Assembly: GCF_000227765.1 (NCBI RefSeq)
Contig: NZ_JH165159.1
Location: 598,823-662,822 of the forward strand
Direction: 5' to 3'
Length of the DNA stretch: 64,000 nt
Source of the DNA: Neisseria wadsworthii 9715
Lineage (GTDB): Bacteria; Pseudomonadota; Gammaproteobacteria; Burkholderiales; Neisseriaceae
In this document: piece by piece, positions 43,216-52,155 of the stretch
Position numbering within the stretch: the first letter of the stretch is position 1
Layout of the letters: each line of letters opens with the position of its first letter
Made by a program: the position numbers and the translations under genes
The notes under the pieces: model-generated
The model's database searches: none
The model's input: the letters and a program-made list of their open reading frames with translations, nothing else
Told to the model about the DNA's origin: nothing

Positions 43216-43381
43216 ATTTTATATTCTGCTGTGAAGATCATTTAATTTAATTTATGGTTGCGTAATATGCAGCGTTGTCTCGTTTTACCGCCTTGTATCA
43301 AAAATCCAGTTTCATAGCCATTAAGCTCATGAAGAAAATAAATGTTTTAAGCTACTTCTAAAAATGGATGAAAGGACAAGA

Positions 43382-44623
43382 ATGTCTGCCAAAAAACCAT
43401 CGCTTATCGGCGGTGCTTTATTAATTGCCGGCACAGTTATTGGTGCCGGCATGTTTGCGAATCCCACGGCTACTTCCGGTATTTGGTTTATCGGCTCGTT
43501 AGTAGTGCTGGTGTATACATGGTTTTCCATGTTGTCGGGTGGTTTGATGATTTTGGAGGTAAACACTCATTATTCGCATGGTTCGAGCTTTGACACGATG
43601 GTGAAAGACTTGCTCGGCCAAGGGTGGAATGTTGTGAACGGATTGGCGGTGGCATTTGTGCTTTATCTGCTCACTTACGCTTATATTTTTGTGGGCGGTA
43701 ACCTTACGGCACAAACGGTCGGTTCGCTTACGGCTTCCGAGCAGCCTTTATATGTGGGGCAGCTGCTGTTTACGGTGGTTTTTGCCGAATGTGTGTGGCT
43801 TTCGGCGCGCTTGGTGGATCGTGTGGCGAGCGTGTTATTGGGCGGGATGATTATTGCGTTTTTCTGGGCAACCGGTGGATTGCTCGGTTCGGTACAAATA
43901 CCGGTTTTGCTGGATGCTGCTGCGCCGACCGATACGCCTTATTGGATTTATATCGCTGCTGCACTGCCTGTTTGTTTGGCTTCGTTCGGTTTTCACGGTA
44001 ATGTGTCCAGCTTGCTGAAATATTTTGATCACGATGCGCCTAAGGTGGCAAAAGCTTTGTGGCTGGGCACGCTGATTGCATTGTTTATTTATGTTTCGTG
44101 GCAGCTGGCGGTTCAGGGCAATTTGCCGCGTTCGGCTTTTGCACCGGTTATTGCTGCAGATGGCGATGTGAGTGTGTTGATTGAGAATCTGGCGAATTAC
44201 GTGCAAGTGGGGGTGATGGCAAAGATTTTGAGTTTTTTTGCTTATATGGCGATTGCTTCTTCCTTTTTAGGCGTAACCCTGGGTTTGTTTGATTATTTGG
44301 CCGACATGTTTAAATTTGCTGATGATATTGCGGGGCGTACCAAAACTGCCGCCATCACTTTTTTACCGCCTTTGCTTCTGTGTTTGTGGCTGCCCACCGG
44401 CTTTGTAACAGCCATTGGTTATGTGGGCTTGGCGGCGGCAGTGTGGACTTCTATTGTTCCGGCCATGATGTTGTATAAAGCGCGCAAGAAATTCGGTATC
44501 AACGATCATTACCATGTGTATGGCGGTGTTGGGTTGATGGTTTGGGTGTTTTTGTTTGGCGTGATTAATATCGCGGCGCAGCTGTTTAGCCAGTGGGGTT
44601 TGGCGCCGGTGTTTAAAGGCTGA
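43382..44623 (+). CDS. Aromatic amino acid permease (HAAAP family, Mtr/TyrP/TnaB type)
   Basis: The 413-residue protein has about eleven membrane helices and begins with PSLIGGALLIAGTVIGAGMF, the hallmark of hydroxy/aromatic amino acid permeases that import tryptophan or tyrosine by proton symport. Other family features are the LMILEVNTHYSHGSSFDTMV segment and SFGFHGNVSSLLKYF. Which aromatic amino acid it carries cannot be told. ATG 43382 is chosen for AAGGACAAGA upstream; an in-frame ATG at 43364 is weaker. Monocistronic with a DUS terminator. Confidence 0.88.
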   Translation: MSAKKPSLIGGALLIAGTVIGAGMFANPTATSGIWFIGSLVVLVYTWFSMLSGGLMILEVNTHYSHGSSFDTMVKDLLGQGWNVVNGLAVAFVLYLLTYAYIFVGGNLTAQTVGSLTASEQPLYVGQLLFTVVFAECVWLSARLVDRVASVLLGGMIIAFFWATGGLLGSVQIPVLLDAAAPTDTPYWIYIAAALPVCLASFGFHGNVSSLLKYFDHDAPKVAKALWLGTLIALFIYVSWQLAVQGNLPRSAFAPVIAADGDVSVLIENLANYVQVGVMAKILSFFAYMAIASSFLGVTLGLFDYLADMFKFADDIAGRTKTAAITFLPPLLLCLWLPTGFVTAIGYVGLAAAVWTSIVPAMMLYKARKKFGINDHYHVYGGVGLMVWVFLFGVINIAAQLFSQWGLAPVFKG

Positions 44624-44646
44624 TACACAGTGATTTTTTAATGAAG

Positions 44647-44680
44647 ATGCCTGTCTGAAAATGTTTTTTCAGACAGGCAT
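44647..44680. terminator. Inverted TG-wadDUS terminator
   Basis: ATGCCTGTCTGAAA and its complement between two convergent genes, so probably bidirectional. Confidence 0.75.
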
Positions 44681-44688
44681 TGTTGTAT

Positions 44689-45777
44689 TTAAATCTTTCT
44701 ACACCTAAGAATCGTATGCCCCATTCCCAAGCCGTCATGAACGGCTTCGACTTTCAGACAAGCATTGTGGATGCAGCGTATCATGTCTTCAGAATGGTAG
44801 ATTTTACTGTTGCCGTTGGCCAGTGCGGTGAAATAGAGGCTGGTTTGGGTTAAGCAATAGGCCGCGGTTTCGTATTGCTGTCTATCCCAGAACGGCTCCA
44901 TGATGTATAGATCAGTGTGGCTGCTCATCGACTGTGCGGCGCGGTGCAAGATGCTGGTAACTTCATCTTCGGAAAAGCAGTCGAGAAACTGGCTCATCCA
45001 TATAGCATCAAAACCTTTCGGAAAGGGTACGGAAGCATCGAGCAGGTCGGCAGGGTGGCCGTGAATGCGTTCCGCGCCGGAGCTGCCTGCTACGGCTTCG
45101 CGCATTAAGCCCAGCTGTTGCGGCAGATCCATAATGGTTACTTCTACTTCAGGGGTGTATGCCACGCATTGCTGCGCCCAGCGGCCGGTGTTGCCGCCGA
45201 TATCCAGCAAGCGCTTAACCGGCTTGGAAAAGATGATTTTCAAAGCTTCGGGGAAAGCACTGTCGGAATAAAAATGGTCGAATGCCAGCCATTTTTCCTG
45301 TGCTTGAGGCGGAAGCTGGGACAAGCCTTCGTAAATCGTCGGCCATTGGCCGAACACTTTCAACCCCTCAGGTTTGCCGCTCAGCAGCGTGGCTTCCAGA
45401 TCAAACATGCCTTGATAACAGATTTCCTGTACAAATTCCATATTGATGCGCGACATTTTGTCTTTGATCAGAAACCAGCCGGCTTTGCTGATGACATATT
45501 TATCATTTTGAATAAGCACGGTACCGATAGACAAAGATGCTTCAAGCAATACTTGGGCAGCATAGCGGCTCAGACCGGCGCTTTCGGCGATTTCGTCTAA
45601 AGACATGCCGTTTGCCTGCCGCTCGTTTAGGCGGTCGAGAATGCCGAATTTAACCATCAGCCGTGAAACTTGGAACACGATGGGGCCGAATGCGATTTCC
45701 TGGGCCAATCTTTGGGCGGCTCCGGCAGAAAGTTGTTCGGTGCAGTAGCGTTCTTCTAAAGCGGGGGATAATTTCAT
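44689..45777 (-). CDS. SAM-dependent O-methyltransferase family protein
   Basis: The 362-residue protein has an N-terminal winged-helix dimerisation domain (QVSRLMVKFGILDRLNER, MSLDEIAESAGLSRYAAQVL) and a C-terminal Rossmann methyltransferase domain with SAM motif I RLLDIGGNTGRWAQQC, the acidic loop EVTIMDLPQQLGLM and DAIWMSQFLDCFSEDE. This is the plan of small-molecule O-methyltransferases (Methyltransf_2), some of which occur in aryl polyene or quinone-related pathways. The catalytic His of plant-type members is not evident, and the substrate is unknown. No biosynthetic neighbours are present. Confidence 0.75.
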   Translation of the reverse strand: MKLSPALEERYCTEQLSAGAAQRLAQEIAFGPIVFQVSRLMVKFGILDRLNERQANGMSLDEIAESAGLSRYAAQVLLEASLSIGTVLIQNDKYVISKAGWFLIKDKMSRINMEFVQEICYQGMFDLEATLLSGKPEGLKVFGQWPTIYEGLSQLPPQAQEKWLAFDHFYSDSAFPEALKIIFSKPVKRLLDIGGNTGRWAQQCVAYTPEVEVTIMDLPQQLGLMREAVAGSSGAERIHGHPADLLDASVPFPKGFDAIWMSQFLDCFSEDEVTSILHRAAQSMSSHTDLYIMEPFWDRQQYETAAYCLTQTSLYFTALANGNSKIYHSEDMIRCIHNACLKVEAVHDGLGMGHTILRCRKI

Positions 45778-45874
45778 TATGGTTCCGAGTGAATGTGAAT
45801 CATGCAGTCAGCATTGTAGCGTAAATCAAATGTATGGCCGAAAAACTTAATGTTTTGCAACGTGGTTCGTTGCT

Positions 45875-46033
45875 TATAGTCAATCAACTTAACTTTTGCT
45901 ATGTCGTTACTGCGCCTTAGCTCAAAGAGAACGATTTTATGAGCTTGCTGAAGCAGCAACAAAATCAGCTCCGTATTGCTTGTAGTGTCTGCGGCTTGTT
46001 GTCTTGTATCAAAAATTAAGTTGATTGACTATA
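45875..46033. mobile_element. Correia element (CREE/NEMIS), long 159-bp form
   Basis: Ends TATAGTCAATCAACTTAA and TTAAGTTGATTGACTATA are perfect inverted repeats. The core, in reverse orientation to the element at 9170, has GCGCCTTAGCTCAAAGAGAA and CTGAAGCAGCAAC, the segment missing from the short form, then GTGTCTGCGGCTTGTTGTCT. It lies between the methyltransferase and a lipoprotein gene, about 90 bases beyond the latter's stop. The rest of the 346-base gap is featureless. Confidence 0.92.
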
Positions 46034-46124
46034 TCCCGAGTATTCAGTTTGCTAGCGATAGCTTTAAGAAAGATAAAGCCGTTTGAACCCATTGCGTCAA
46101 ACGGCTTGAGCGGCTGAGCCAAAC

Positions 46125-46646
46125 TTAATGAAGGCTGCCTTTAAGTACCACGCGGCTGTTCCACGTGCCGATGTGGCATTCGTATTCGCTGCCGCCTTTG
46201 GTTTGCTTGTCGAAATAGCTTACTAAACGCACGGATTTGGCATTCTGTTTAACCGCAGTGGATTGGAAACGTTTGACCGCACTCAAGAATGCACGTTGGC
46301 AGGTTTCATCAGGTGTTTTCCCTACTGAATTGGCTACTTGGCGTGATACCAAAGTTTGGTTGCCTGTGCTGCCGTAGCTGACTTTAATAGCCGGATTAAG
46401 CACTTCATGAGCTTCTTTGGAGTTAAGCGCAGCAGAAGCAGAACACATGTAAGCTTCGTTTTTGCCTTTGTTGTTGATTTTTCGGCCTTCGCCAATGCTG
46501 CGGCATGCGCCGGAAGTTTTTGTCGGGCTTTGTACTTCGGAAGACCGGGTTTCAGGCGTTTGGCTTTCAGGCTTATGCTGTGCCGCACATGCAGACAAAG
46601 CCAAAACTGCGCCGAATGTCAAAAGTGTAGAGAAAGATGGTTTCAT
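46125..46646 (-). CDS. Lipoprotein of the small family often mislabelled excinuclease ATPase subunit
   Basis: The 173 residues begin with a lipoprotein signal (LTFGAVLALSAC, Cys20), then a Ser/Thr/Pro-rich linker. The C-terminal domain has SVGKTPDETCQRAFLSAVKR, KSVRLVSYFDK and SEYECHIGTW. This pattern matches a family of periplasmic proteins carried in databases under an erroneous excinuclease name; no real function is known to me. Five or more cysteines in the mature part suggest disulfides. ATG 46646 with GGAGC upstream is preferred over an upstream in-frame start at 46679. Confidence 0.75.
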   Translation of the reverse strand: MKPSFSTLLTFGAVLALSACAAQHKPESQTPETRSSEVQSPTKTSGACRSIGEGRKINNKGKNEAYMCSASAALNSKEAHEVLNPAIKVSYGSTGNQTLVSRQVANSVGKTPDETCQRAFLSAVKRFQSTAVKQNAKSVRLVSYFDKQTKGGSEYECHIGTWNSRVVLKGSLH

Positions 46647-46842
46647 AGAAGCTCCTTTGTGATCGGGGTTTGCCGGCAAATCTAGACTACTTTATGACAA
46701 TGAAAACAGAAAATTAATGTAATGAATTATGTGTATTCTGACACAAGTTTACAGCTTCTCACAAATATATAACTAAAAAATTTGATATCCCTCAGCATTG
46801 GTTCGCCGGTTTGAGTGAAATAGGTGTTTCCCAGCCCTATAA

Positions 46843-46871
46843 ATGCCTGTCTGAATATTTTCAGACAGGCA
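46843..46871. repeat. Inverted TG-wadDUS pair upstream of sodA
   Basis: ATGCCTGTCTGAA and TTTCAGACAGGCAT with a 2-base spacer. It lies between divergent transcripts (lipoprotein leftwards, sodA rightwards), where a terminator has no obvious use, so uptake may be its main role. Confidence 0.55.
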
Positions 46872-46892
46872 TCACAATATCTTGCATTATAT

Positions 46893-46911
46893 ATAAATAA
46901 TAATTATTATC
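46893..46911. promoter_or_regulatory. Candidate Fur box before sodA
   Basis: ATAAATAATAATTATTATC matches the 19-base Fur consensus GATAATGATAATCATTATC at 14 positions and lies 45 bases before the sodA ATG. Iron-repressed expression of a manganese-type superoxide dismutase is the expected arrangement. Confidence 0.6.
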
Positions 46912-46955
46912 ATAAATCAAACATTGTTTACTGATATTTGAGAGAGAGGAACCTT

Positions 46956-47579
46956 ATGGCTTATACCTTACCCGAACTCGGTTATGCTTATGACGCACTG
47001 GAACCACATTTCGATGAAATGACCATGAATATCCACCATACCAAACATCACCAGGCTTATGTGAACAACGCCAATGCTGCATTGGAAAACCTGCCTCAAT
47101 TTGCCGGTTTGCCGGTGGAAGAATTGATTGCCCGTTTAAGCGAATTACCTGCCGACAAGCAAACCGTGTTGCGCAATAACGCAGGCGGGCATGCCAACCA
47201 TGCTTTTTTCTGGAAGAACCTGAAGCAGGGCACACAGTTGTCAGGCAAATTGAAAGCAGCCGTTGAGCGCGATTTCGGCTCGGTGGAAAACTTTCAGGCC
47301 GAATTTGAAAAAGCAGCGGCCAGCCGATTCGGCTCGGGCTGGGCATGGCTGGTGTTGGATGAAGGGCACTTGAAAGTGGTGTCGACTGCCAATCAGGATT
47401 CCCCGCTGATGGGCGAAGCGGTTGCCGGCTGCAAAGGCTATCCGATTATCGGCTTGGACGTGTGGGAACATGCTTATTATCTGAAATACCAAAACCGTAG
47501 GCCGGATTATGTGAAAGCATATTGGCATGTTGTCAACTGGGATGAGGCCGCGCGCAGGTTTGAATCGCAAACAGCATAA
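46956..47579 (+). CDS. sodA: Superoxide dismutase, manganese type (SodA-like)
   Basis: It dismutates superoxide to peroxide and oxygen in the cytoplasm. The 207 residues start [20 protein letters not shown] and contain the metal ligands in [23 protein letters not shown] and [16 protein letters not shown] and [17 protein letters not shown] with Gly-rich spacing are those of E. coli-type SodA (Mn) rather than the AAQxxNHTFYW of SodB (Fe), though metal choice is inferred. ATG 46956 has GAGAGAGGAACC upstream. Followed by a DUS terminator. Confidence 0.93.
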   Translation: MAYTLPELGYAYDALEPHFDEMTMNIHHTKHHQAYVNNANAALENLPQFAGLPVEELIARLSELPADKQTVLRNNAGGHANHAFFWKNLKQGTQLSGKLKAAVERDFGSVENFQAEFEKAAASRFGSGWAWLVLDEGHLKVVSTANQDSPLMGEAVAGCKGYPIIGLDVWEHAYYLKYQNRRPDYVKAYWHVVNWDEAARRFESQTA

Positions 47580-47594
47580 TATGCTATAATCGCA

Positions 47595-47629
47595 CCATGC
47601 CTGTCTGAAAATATTTCAGACAGGCATGG
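47595..47629. terminator. Inverted TG-wadDUS terminator
   Basis: CCATGCCTGTCTGAAA and its complement, 16 bases after the sodA stop. The 260 bases that follow, up to the hexosaminidase gene, are AT-rich and hold no further feature I can support. Confidence 0.75.
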
Positions 47630-47892
47630 TTTTATTTGTTTGATATAAAATAGAAAAGTGCATATGGTGTTTTTTGTATAAGTGAAATGGCTAACGAGCG
47701 GCTGTTTGTATTGTCTACGGTTCGCCGTCTTGTGCAGCATTAAATGTTGCACAGTGATATGCCGTTTATACCGTATCTTTCACATTCAGGGAAATATCTG
47801 TCACAATTTTAGTAAATGTTGGCATAATTTAATATGCAATTGGTATAATCTTTAAATATGCCAATAAAACCGAGTACAACACAACACATATT

Positions 47893-49419
47893 ATGAGTAA
47901 AAACACATCCAAACTGCCCCGCCTAAAACGCGCGTTGTCGCTGCTGCTGATACTGGCGGCAGCCGGTACAGTTGGTTTTTCACAAGCTTCAACCGATCCG
48001 GAAAAAATCCTTATGAATGCAGCTGCACAAAGCGTGGCACCCAAACAAGGCGGCCTGATGCTGGATACCGCCCGCCATTTTTATCCGACCAATGTCATCA
48101 AAGACTTTATCGACACTATTGCCAAATCCGGGGGCAATTTCCTGCATCTGCATTTTTCAGATCACGAAAACTACGCGCTGGAAAGCCATATCTTGAACCA
48201 GCGCGCAGCAGACGCTACGCGCAATGCCGACGGCGTGTATATCAATCCCGTAACGGGCAAACCTTTCTTAAGTTTCGAGCAGCTTGAAGAAATCAAAGCG
48301 TATGCGAAATCAAAAAATATCGAGCTGATTCCCGAAGTGGACAGCCCCAACCATATGACCACGATTTTCACTTTACTGGAAGCGCATCGTGGTAAAGATT
48401 TTGTTAACAAGATTAAATCCAAGTATTCCGACGAAGAAATCAACATCACCAATCCTGAAAGCATTGCGTTCATGAAATCGCTGATTGGTGAAGTGGCCGA
48501 TGCGTTTGGCGACAGCAGCCGCCACTTCCATATCGGCGGCGACGAATTCGGTTACAGCGTTGACAGCAACCATGAATTTATTGCATATGCCAATGATTTA
48601 TCGGCTTTTCTCAAGCAAAAAGGCTTAACCACCCGCATATGGAACGACGGCATCATTAAAGCCACGGTAGATAAGCTTAATCCTGAAATCCAAGTCACTT
48701 ATTGGAGCTATGATGGCGATGTGCAAAATAAACAAGCTTCTCAAGAGCGCCGCAGAATCCGCACCAGCATGCCCGATTTGATTGAAAAAGGCTTTAGTGT
48801 GTTGAACTACAATTCTTATTATTTGTATGTCAACCCTAAGCAGGAGTGGGGCACTTCCTATAACAGTGATTTTGCCACGCGCGACATCATCAACCGTTGG
48901 AACCTAGGCGTGTGGGATGGCGAAAACCAGCAGAATGCGGTTAAAAACACCGATAAAATCATGGGAGCCGCGCTGGCTATTTGGGGCGAAAATGCCGGTT
49001 CGATGAGCAGCAAAACCATCCAGAAATATACGGCCGGTTTGTTGGAATCAATCATCCGCAAAACCCATGCCGAAGCCGATTCGGGTGATAAACTGATGCA
49101 GAACTTGGCCGTGCTCTCAGGCAACTCGCTGAAGCAGAGCTATATGGATTGGTCGCTGATTCAGGATGGCGAAGCGTTCAATCTTCAAGATAACGGCACC
49201 GAGAGCCTGTATTTATTGCAGGAGCAGGCGCTGCAAGAGCGGAAAAACCTGAATGTTTGGGTGCGTGGTGCGGAAAGTAATAAGGTGGTGCTGAACGGCA
49301 ATTGGCAGGAAACCGAAGACACAGCCGAAAAAGAGGGTGTGAATTACCGCGCCTATAAATATCTCGACAATACTTTGTGGATAGATAAAAAAGTGCCGAT
49401 TGAATTGTTTACCGGTTAA
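47893..49419 (+). CDS. Dispersin B-like beta-N-acetylhexosaminidase (GH20)
   Basis: Dispersin B of Aggregatibacter cleaves poly-N-acetylglucosamine (PNAG) and frees cells from biofilm. This 508-residue homologue has a signal peptide (hydrophobic residues about 13-32), then a GH20 barrel with LMLDTARHFYP, SGGNFLHLHFSDHENYALES, IELIPEVDSPNHMT, the catalytic pair Asp217-Glu218 in HFHIGGDEFGYSV, TYWSYDGD, NYNSYYLYVNPKQEW and LAIWGENAG. The residues match dispersin B almost continuously, including the short-barrel form lacking the GH20b domain. A further C-terminal segment of about 120 residues, with a beta-rich KNLNVWVRGAESNKVVLNG, extends beyond dispersin B. No PNAG synthesis genes are in the window. 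Confidence 0.92.
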   Translation: MSKNTSKLPRLKRALSLLLILAAAGTVGFSQASTDPEKILMNAAAQSVAPKQGGLMLDTARHFYPTNVIKDFIDTIAKSGGNFLHLHFSDHENYALESHILNQRAADATRNADGVYINPVTGKPFLSFEQLEEIKAYAKSKNIELIPEVDSPNHMTTIFTLLEAHRGKDFVNKIKSKYSDEEINITNPESIAFMKSLIGEVADAFGDSSRHFHIGGDEFGYSVDSNHEFIAYANDLSAFLKQKGLTTRIWNDGIIKATVDKLNPEIQVTYWSYDGDVQNKQASQERRRIRTSMPDLIEKGFSVLNYNSYYLYVNPKQEWGTSYNSDFATRDIINRWNLGVWDGENQQNAVKNTDKIMGAALAIWGENAGSMSSKTIQKYTAGLLESIIRKTHAEADSGDKLMQNLAVLSGNSLKQSYMDWSLIQDGEAFNLQDNGTESLYLLQEQALQERKNLNVWVRGAESNKVVLNGNWQETEDTAEKEGVNYRAYKYLDNTLWIDKKVPIELFTG

Positions 49420-49442
49420 CCCTTTCATTTTCTAATTAATGC

Positions 49443-49477
49443 AATGCCTGTCTGAAAATATTTTTCAGACAGGCATT
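49443..49477. terminator. Inverted TG-wadDUS terminator
   Basis: AATGCCTGTCTGAAAA and its complement, 24 bases after the hexosaminidase stop. The rest of the gap up to betB (257 bases) is AT-rich, without a supported gene or regulator site. Confidence 0.75.
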
Positions 49478-49736
49478 ATTCTAATCCCCGCGCCATGACA
49501 GCTTGTTTTAAATATGTTATGGTAAAAAGCCAAATATGGCCGGGAACCGAATATTCACGATAAGTTTATATTGATAATAAGCCTTTCACACATTTATTTG
49601 CCCGAAATACACCGTATTTCTAAGCATTTCAAGTTTAAATGTCTTATATAGCTGCCGGGCAGCCGTTCAACACAATAATTAAAACAGCAAGGCTCAATTA
49701 CCGGGCAATGCCGCATATAAATAAAAAGGAGTACCC

Positions 49737-51200
49737 ATGCAAACATTAACCGCATACATCAATGGCGCCTATACCGCCGCCGATTCACAAGCCGAAACTT
49801 TTGAAAATATTAATCCTGCCAATGGCGAAATGCTCGCGGTGGTGCAGCAAAGCAGCGAAGCCGAAATCGAAACTGCCGTGCAAACCGCAGCGGCAGGCCA
49901 AAAAGTTTGGGCGGCGATGACCGCCGTAGAACGCAGCCGTATCCTGCTCAAAGCCGTGGCCATTCTGCGCGAACGCAACGACGAATTGGCGCGTATCGAA
50001 ACCTTGGATACCGGCAAACCCCTGTCTGAAACCCTGTATGTCGATATCGTGACCGGCGCGGATGTGATTGAATATTATGCAGGTTTGGCGAAAGCCATTG
50101 AAGGCCGCCAAATTCCCCTGCGCGACACCGCGTTTGCCTACACCCGCCAAGAGCCGTTGGGCGTGGTGGCGGGCATAGGCGCGTGGAACTATCCGATTCA
50201 GATTGCCATGTGGAAAGCCGCGCCTGCATTGGCGGCGGGCAATGCCATGATTTTCAAACCCAGTGAAGTTACGCCCACGGGCGCGTTGAAACTGGCGGAA
50301 ATCTTCACCGAAGCCGGGGTGCCCGACGGCGTGTTCAACGTCGTTCAAGGCGATTGGCGCGTGGGCGAGGCCTTGAGCAACCATCCGCAGATTGCCAAAG
50401 TATCGTTTACCGGCGGCGTGGCGACCGGCAAAAAAGTGATGTCGCAGGCCGCTGCGTCTTCCCTGAAAGAAGTAACAATGGAATTGGGCGGCAAATCACC
50501 GCTGATTATCTGCGACGACGCTGATTTAAACCTCGCCGCCGACATTGCCCTGATGGCCAATTTTTACAGCTCCGGCCAAGTCTGTACCAACGGCACGCGC
50601 GTGTTTGTGCCGGTAAACAAAAAAGAAGCGTTTGAAGCCAAAGTGCTGGAGCGCGTAGCCCGCATCCGTGCCGGCGACCCGCTCGACGAAAACGTAAACT
50701 TCGGCCCGCTGGCAAGCTTTCCGCACATGGAAAAAGTGTTGGCCTATATCGAAAAAGGCAAAGCGGAAGGCGCACGTCTTTTGGCGGGCGGAGGCCGTCT
50801 GAAAGAAAACGGCATGGCAAACGGCGCTTACGTTGCCCCCACCGTGTTTACGGACTGCACCGACGACATGGCCATCACCCGCGAAGAAATTTTCGGCCCC
50901 GTGATGAGCATTTTGGCCTACACCACCGAAGAAGAAGTGATCGTGCGCGCCAACAATACCGACTACGGCTTGGCCGCAGGCGTGGTCACGCCCGATGTAA
51001 AACGCGCCCACCGCATCATCGGCCAGCTTCAGGCAGGCATCTGCTGGATTAACGCTTGGGGCGAATCGCCCGCGCAAATGCCCGTGGGCGGCTACAAACA
51101 ATCCGGCATCGGCCGCGAAAACGGCGTTCAAACGCTGATGCACTACACCCAAACCAAATCGGTGCTGGTGGAGCTGGGGGATTATCAGTCGGTGTTTTGA
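49737..51200 (+). CDS. betB: Betaine aldehyde dehydrogenase BetB
   Basis: BetB oxidises betaine aldehyde to the osmoprotectant glycine betaine with NAD(P). The 487-residue ALDH has the oxyanion-site [20 protein letters not shown], the cofactor site [12 protein letters not shown], general base Glu in MELGGKSPL, nucleophile Cys283 in [14 protein letters not shown] and late [13 protein letters not shown]. Sequence features ([16 protein letters not shown]) are BetB-specific. betA (choline dehydrogenase) and a betaine/choline transporter are not adjacent, so the substrate supply is not visible here. AAGGAG precedes the ATG. An AG-DUS (AGGCCGTCTGAAA) lies within the gene at about 50790. Confidence 0.92.
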   Translation: MQTLTAYINGAYTAADSQAETFENINPANGEMLAVVQQSSEAEIETAVQTAAAGQKVWAAMTAVERSRILLKAVAILRERNDELARIETLDTGKPLSETLYVDIVTGADVIEYYAGLAKAIEGRQIPLRDTAFAYTRQEPLGVVAGIGAWNYPIQIAMWKAAPALAAGNAMIFKPSEVTPTGALKLAEIFTEAGVPDGVFNVVQGDWRVGEALSNHPQIAKVSFTGGVATGKKVMSQAAASSLKEVTMELGGKSPLIICDDADLNLAADIALMANFYSSGQVCTNGTRVFVPVNKKEAFEAKVLERVARIRAGDPLDENVNFGPLASFPHMEKVLAYIEKGKAEGARLLAGGGRLKENGMANGAYVAPTVFTDCTDDMAITREEIFGPVMSILAYTTEEEVIVRANNTDYGLAAGVVTPDVKRAHRIIGQLQAGICWINAWGESPAQMPVGGYKQSGIGRENGVQTLMHYTQTKSVLVELGDYQSVF

Positions 51201-51357
51201 GGCCGTCTGCAGTTTTTAGCTTCTCATAAACCCGCAGCATTGCTTGTTTTCAGACAGGCATTCACGTTGAGTTTTGAGATTATCGCAACTTCAACTGTGT
51301 CCACAATACGGACAACCATATCTAAAATCCATTCTCAAACAGCCCCATCTCAAACAC

Positions 51358-51396
51358 AGGCCGTCTGAATCTTTGCCATAAGTTTTCAGACGGCCT
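51358..51396. terminator. AG-DUS inverted pair
   Basis: AGGCCGTCTGAA and TTCAGACGGCCT with a 15-base loop, in the 266-base gap between betB and the DUF4112 gene. A reversed TG-wadDUS (about 51246) and an incomplete AG word (about 51202) lie in the same gap: mixed dialects. Confidence 0.6.
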
Positions 51397-51466
51397 TTTA
51401 CTATGATTCGCAGTTGTAGTATGTTGCTTACTCATTTTCTATAAAACATCTAAATAAGAGATAGCC

Positions 51467-51943
51467 ATGAATCATCCGAAAAGACTGCATTCGCTCCAGC
51501 AAAGCCGCAGCTACCACTCAGCGAAAAAAATCAGCTATTGGCTTGATGACAACTACCTCGACGGCATTATCGGTTTGGTGCCGGTAGCCGGCGATATATT
51601 GTCGCAGAGTTTTCATGCAGTGTTTTTGTATTTGTCGGCGGTAAAGCTGCGTTCGGCGCGGCTAACACTAGTCATTTTGTTCAACAGCCTGCTGGATATT
51701 TTTATCGGCCTGATTCCGTTGCTGGGCGAGGTGTTGGACTTTGTGAATAAATCCTACAAACGCAATCTGGCTCTGATTGAAGGTTTTGCCGCCGGAGATA
51801 AGGCGGTAGTCAGCTGGGTCAACCGTCAGGCGGCGATGGCGGCGGTGGGGATTGTGCTGATGCTGGCGGGTATTGTGATGCTGGCGAAGTGGACGTTCTC
51901 CTTGCTGGCGGTGCTGTATCATTGGTTGCCGAATTTGTTTTAA
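51467..51943 (+). CDS. DUF4112 family membrane protein
   Basis: The 158-residue protein has three hydrophobic segments: IIGLVPVAGDILSQ region, LTLVILFNSLLDIFIGLIPL and a C-terminal GIVLMLAGIVMLAKW. The doubled motif GLVPVAGD / GLIPLLGEVLDFV is the signature of DUF4112. Function is unknown. Stands alone. Confidence 0.8.
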   Translation: MNHPKRLHSLQQSRSYHSAKKISYWLDDNYLDGIIGLVPVAGDILSQSFHAVFLYLSAVKLRSARLTLVILFNSLLDIFIGLIPLLGEVLDFVNKSYKRNLALIEGFAAGDKAVVSWVNRQAAMAAVGIVLMLAGIVMLAKWTFSLLAVLYHWLPNLF

Positions 51944-52110
51944 TTGCTTGCTGTGAAATGCAGTTGAGCGGCCGAAACAGGAATCAAACAATAGGGCAGG
52001 GTAAAGCCGATCAGCTTATTGCTCCGATTATTTTATAGCTATATAAAGGCTTAGCCCGCTACTGTTGTTTTTCTTGATATGGGTTGAAATGTGTTATGAT
52101 TTTACAAGGC

Positions 52111-52124
52111 TTGATTTAAATCAA
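52111..52124. promoter_or_regulatory. Perfect FNR-type box
   Basis: TTGATTTAAATCAA matches TTGAT-N4-ATCAA exactly. It overlaps the interval between TATGAT (52095) and GATAAT (52128), only 31 bases before the next ATG, a position that would favour repression rather than activation by FNR. Confidence 0.55.
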
Positions 52125-52155
52125 GCCGATAATCTAATTTACGAGAGGATCAGAT

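Noticed and set aside
46956..47579. Iron-type superoxide dismutase SodB
   Set aside because: [13 protein letters not shown] and the rest of the chain match E. coli SodA (manganese type) more closely than SodB.
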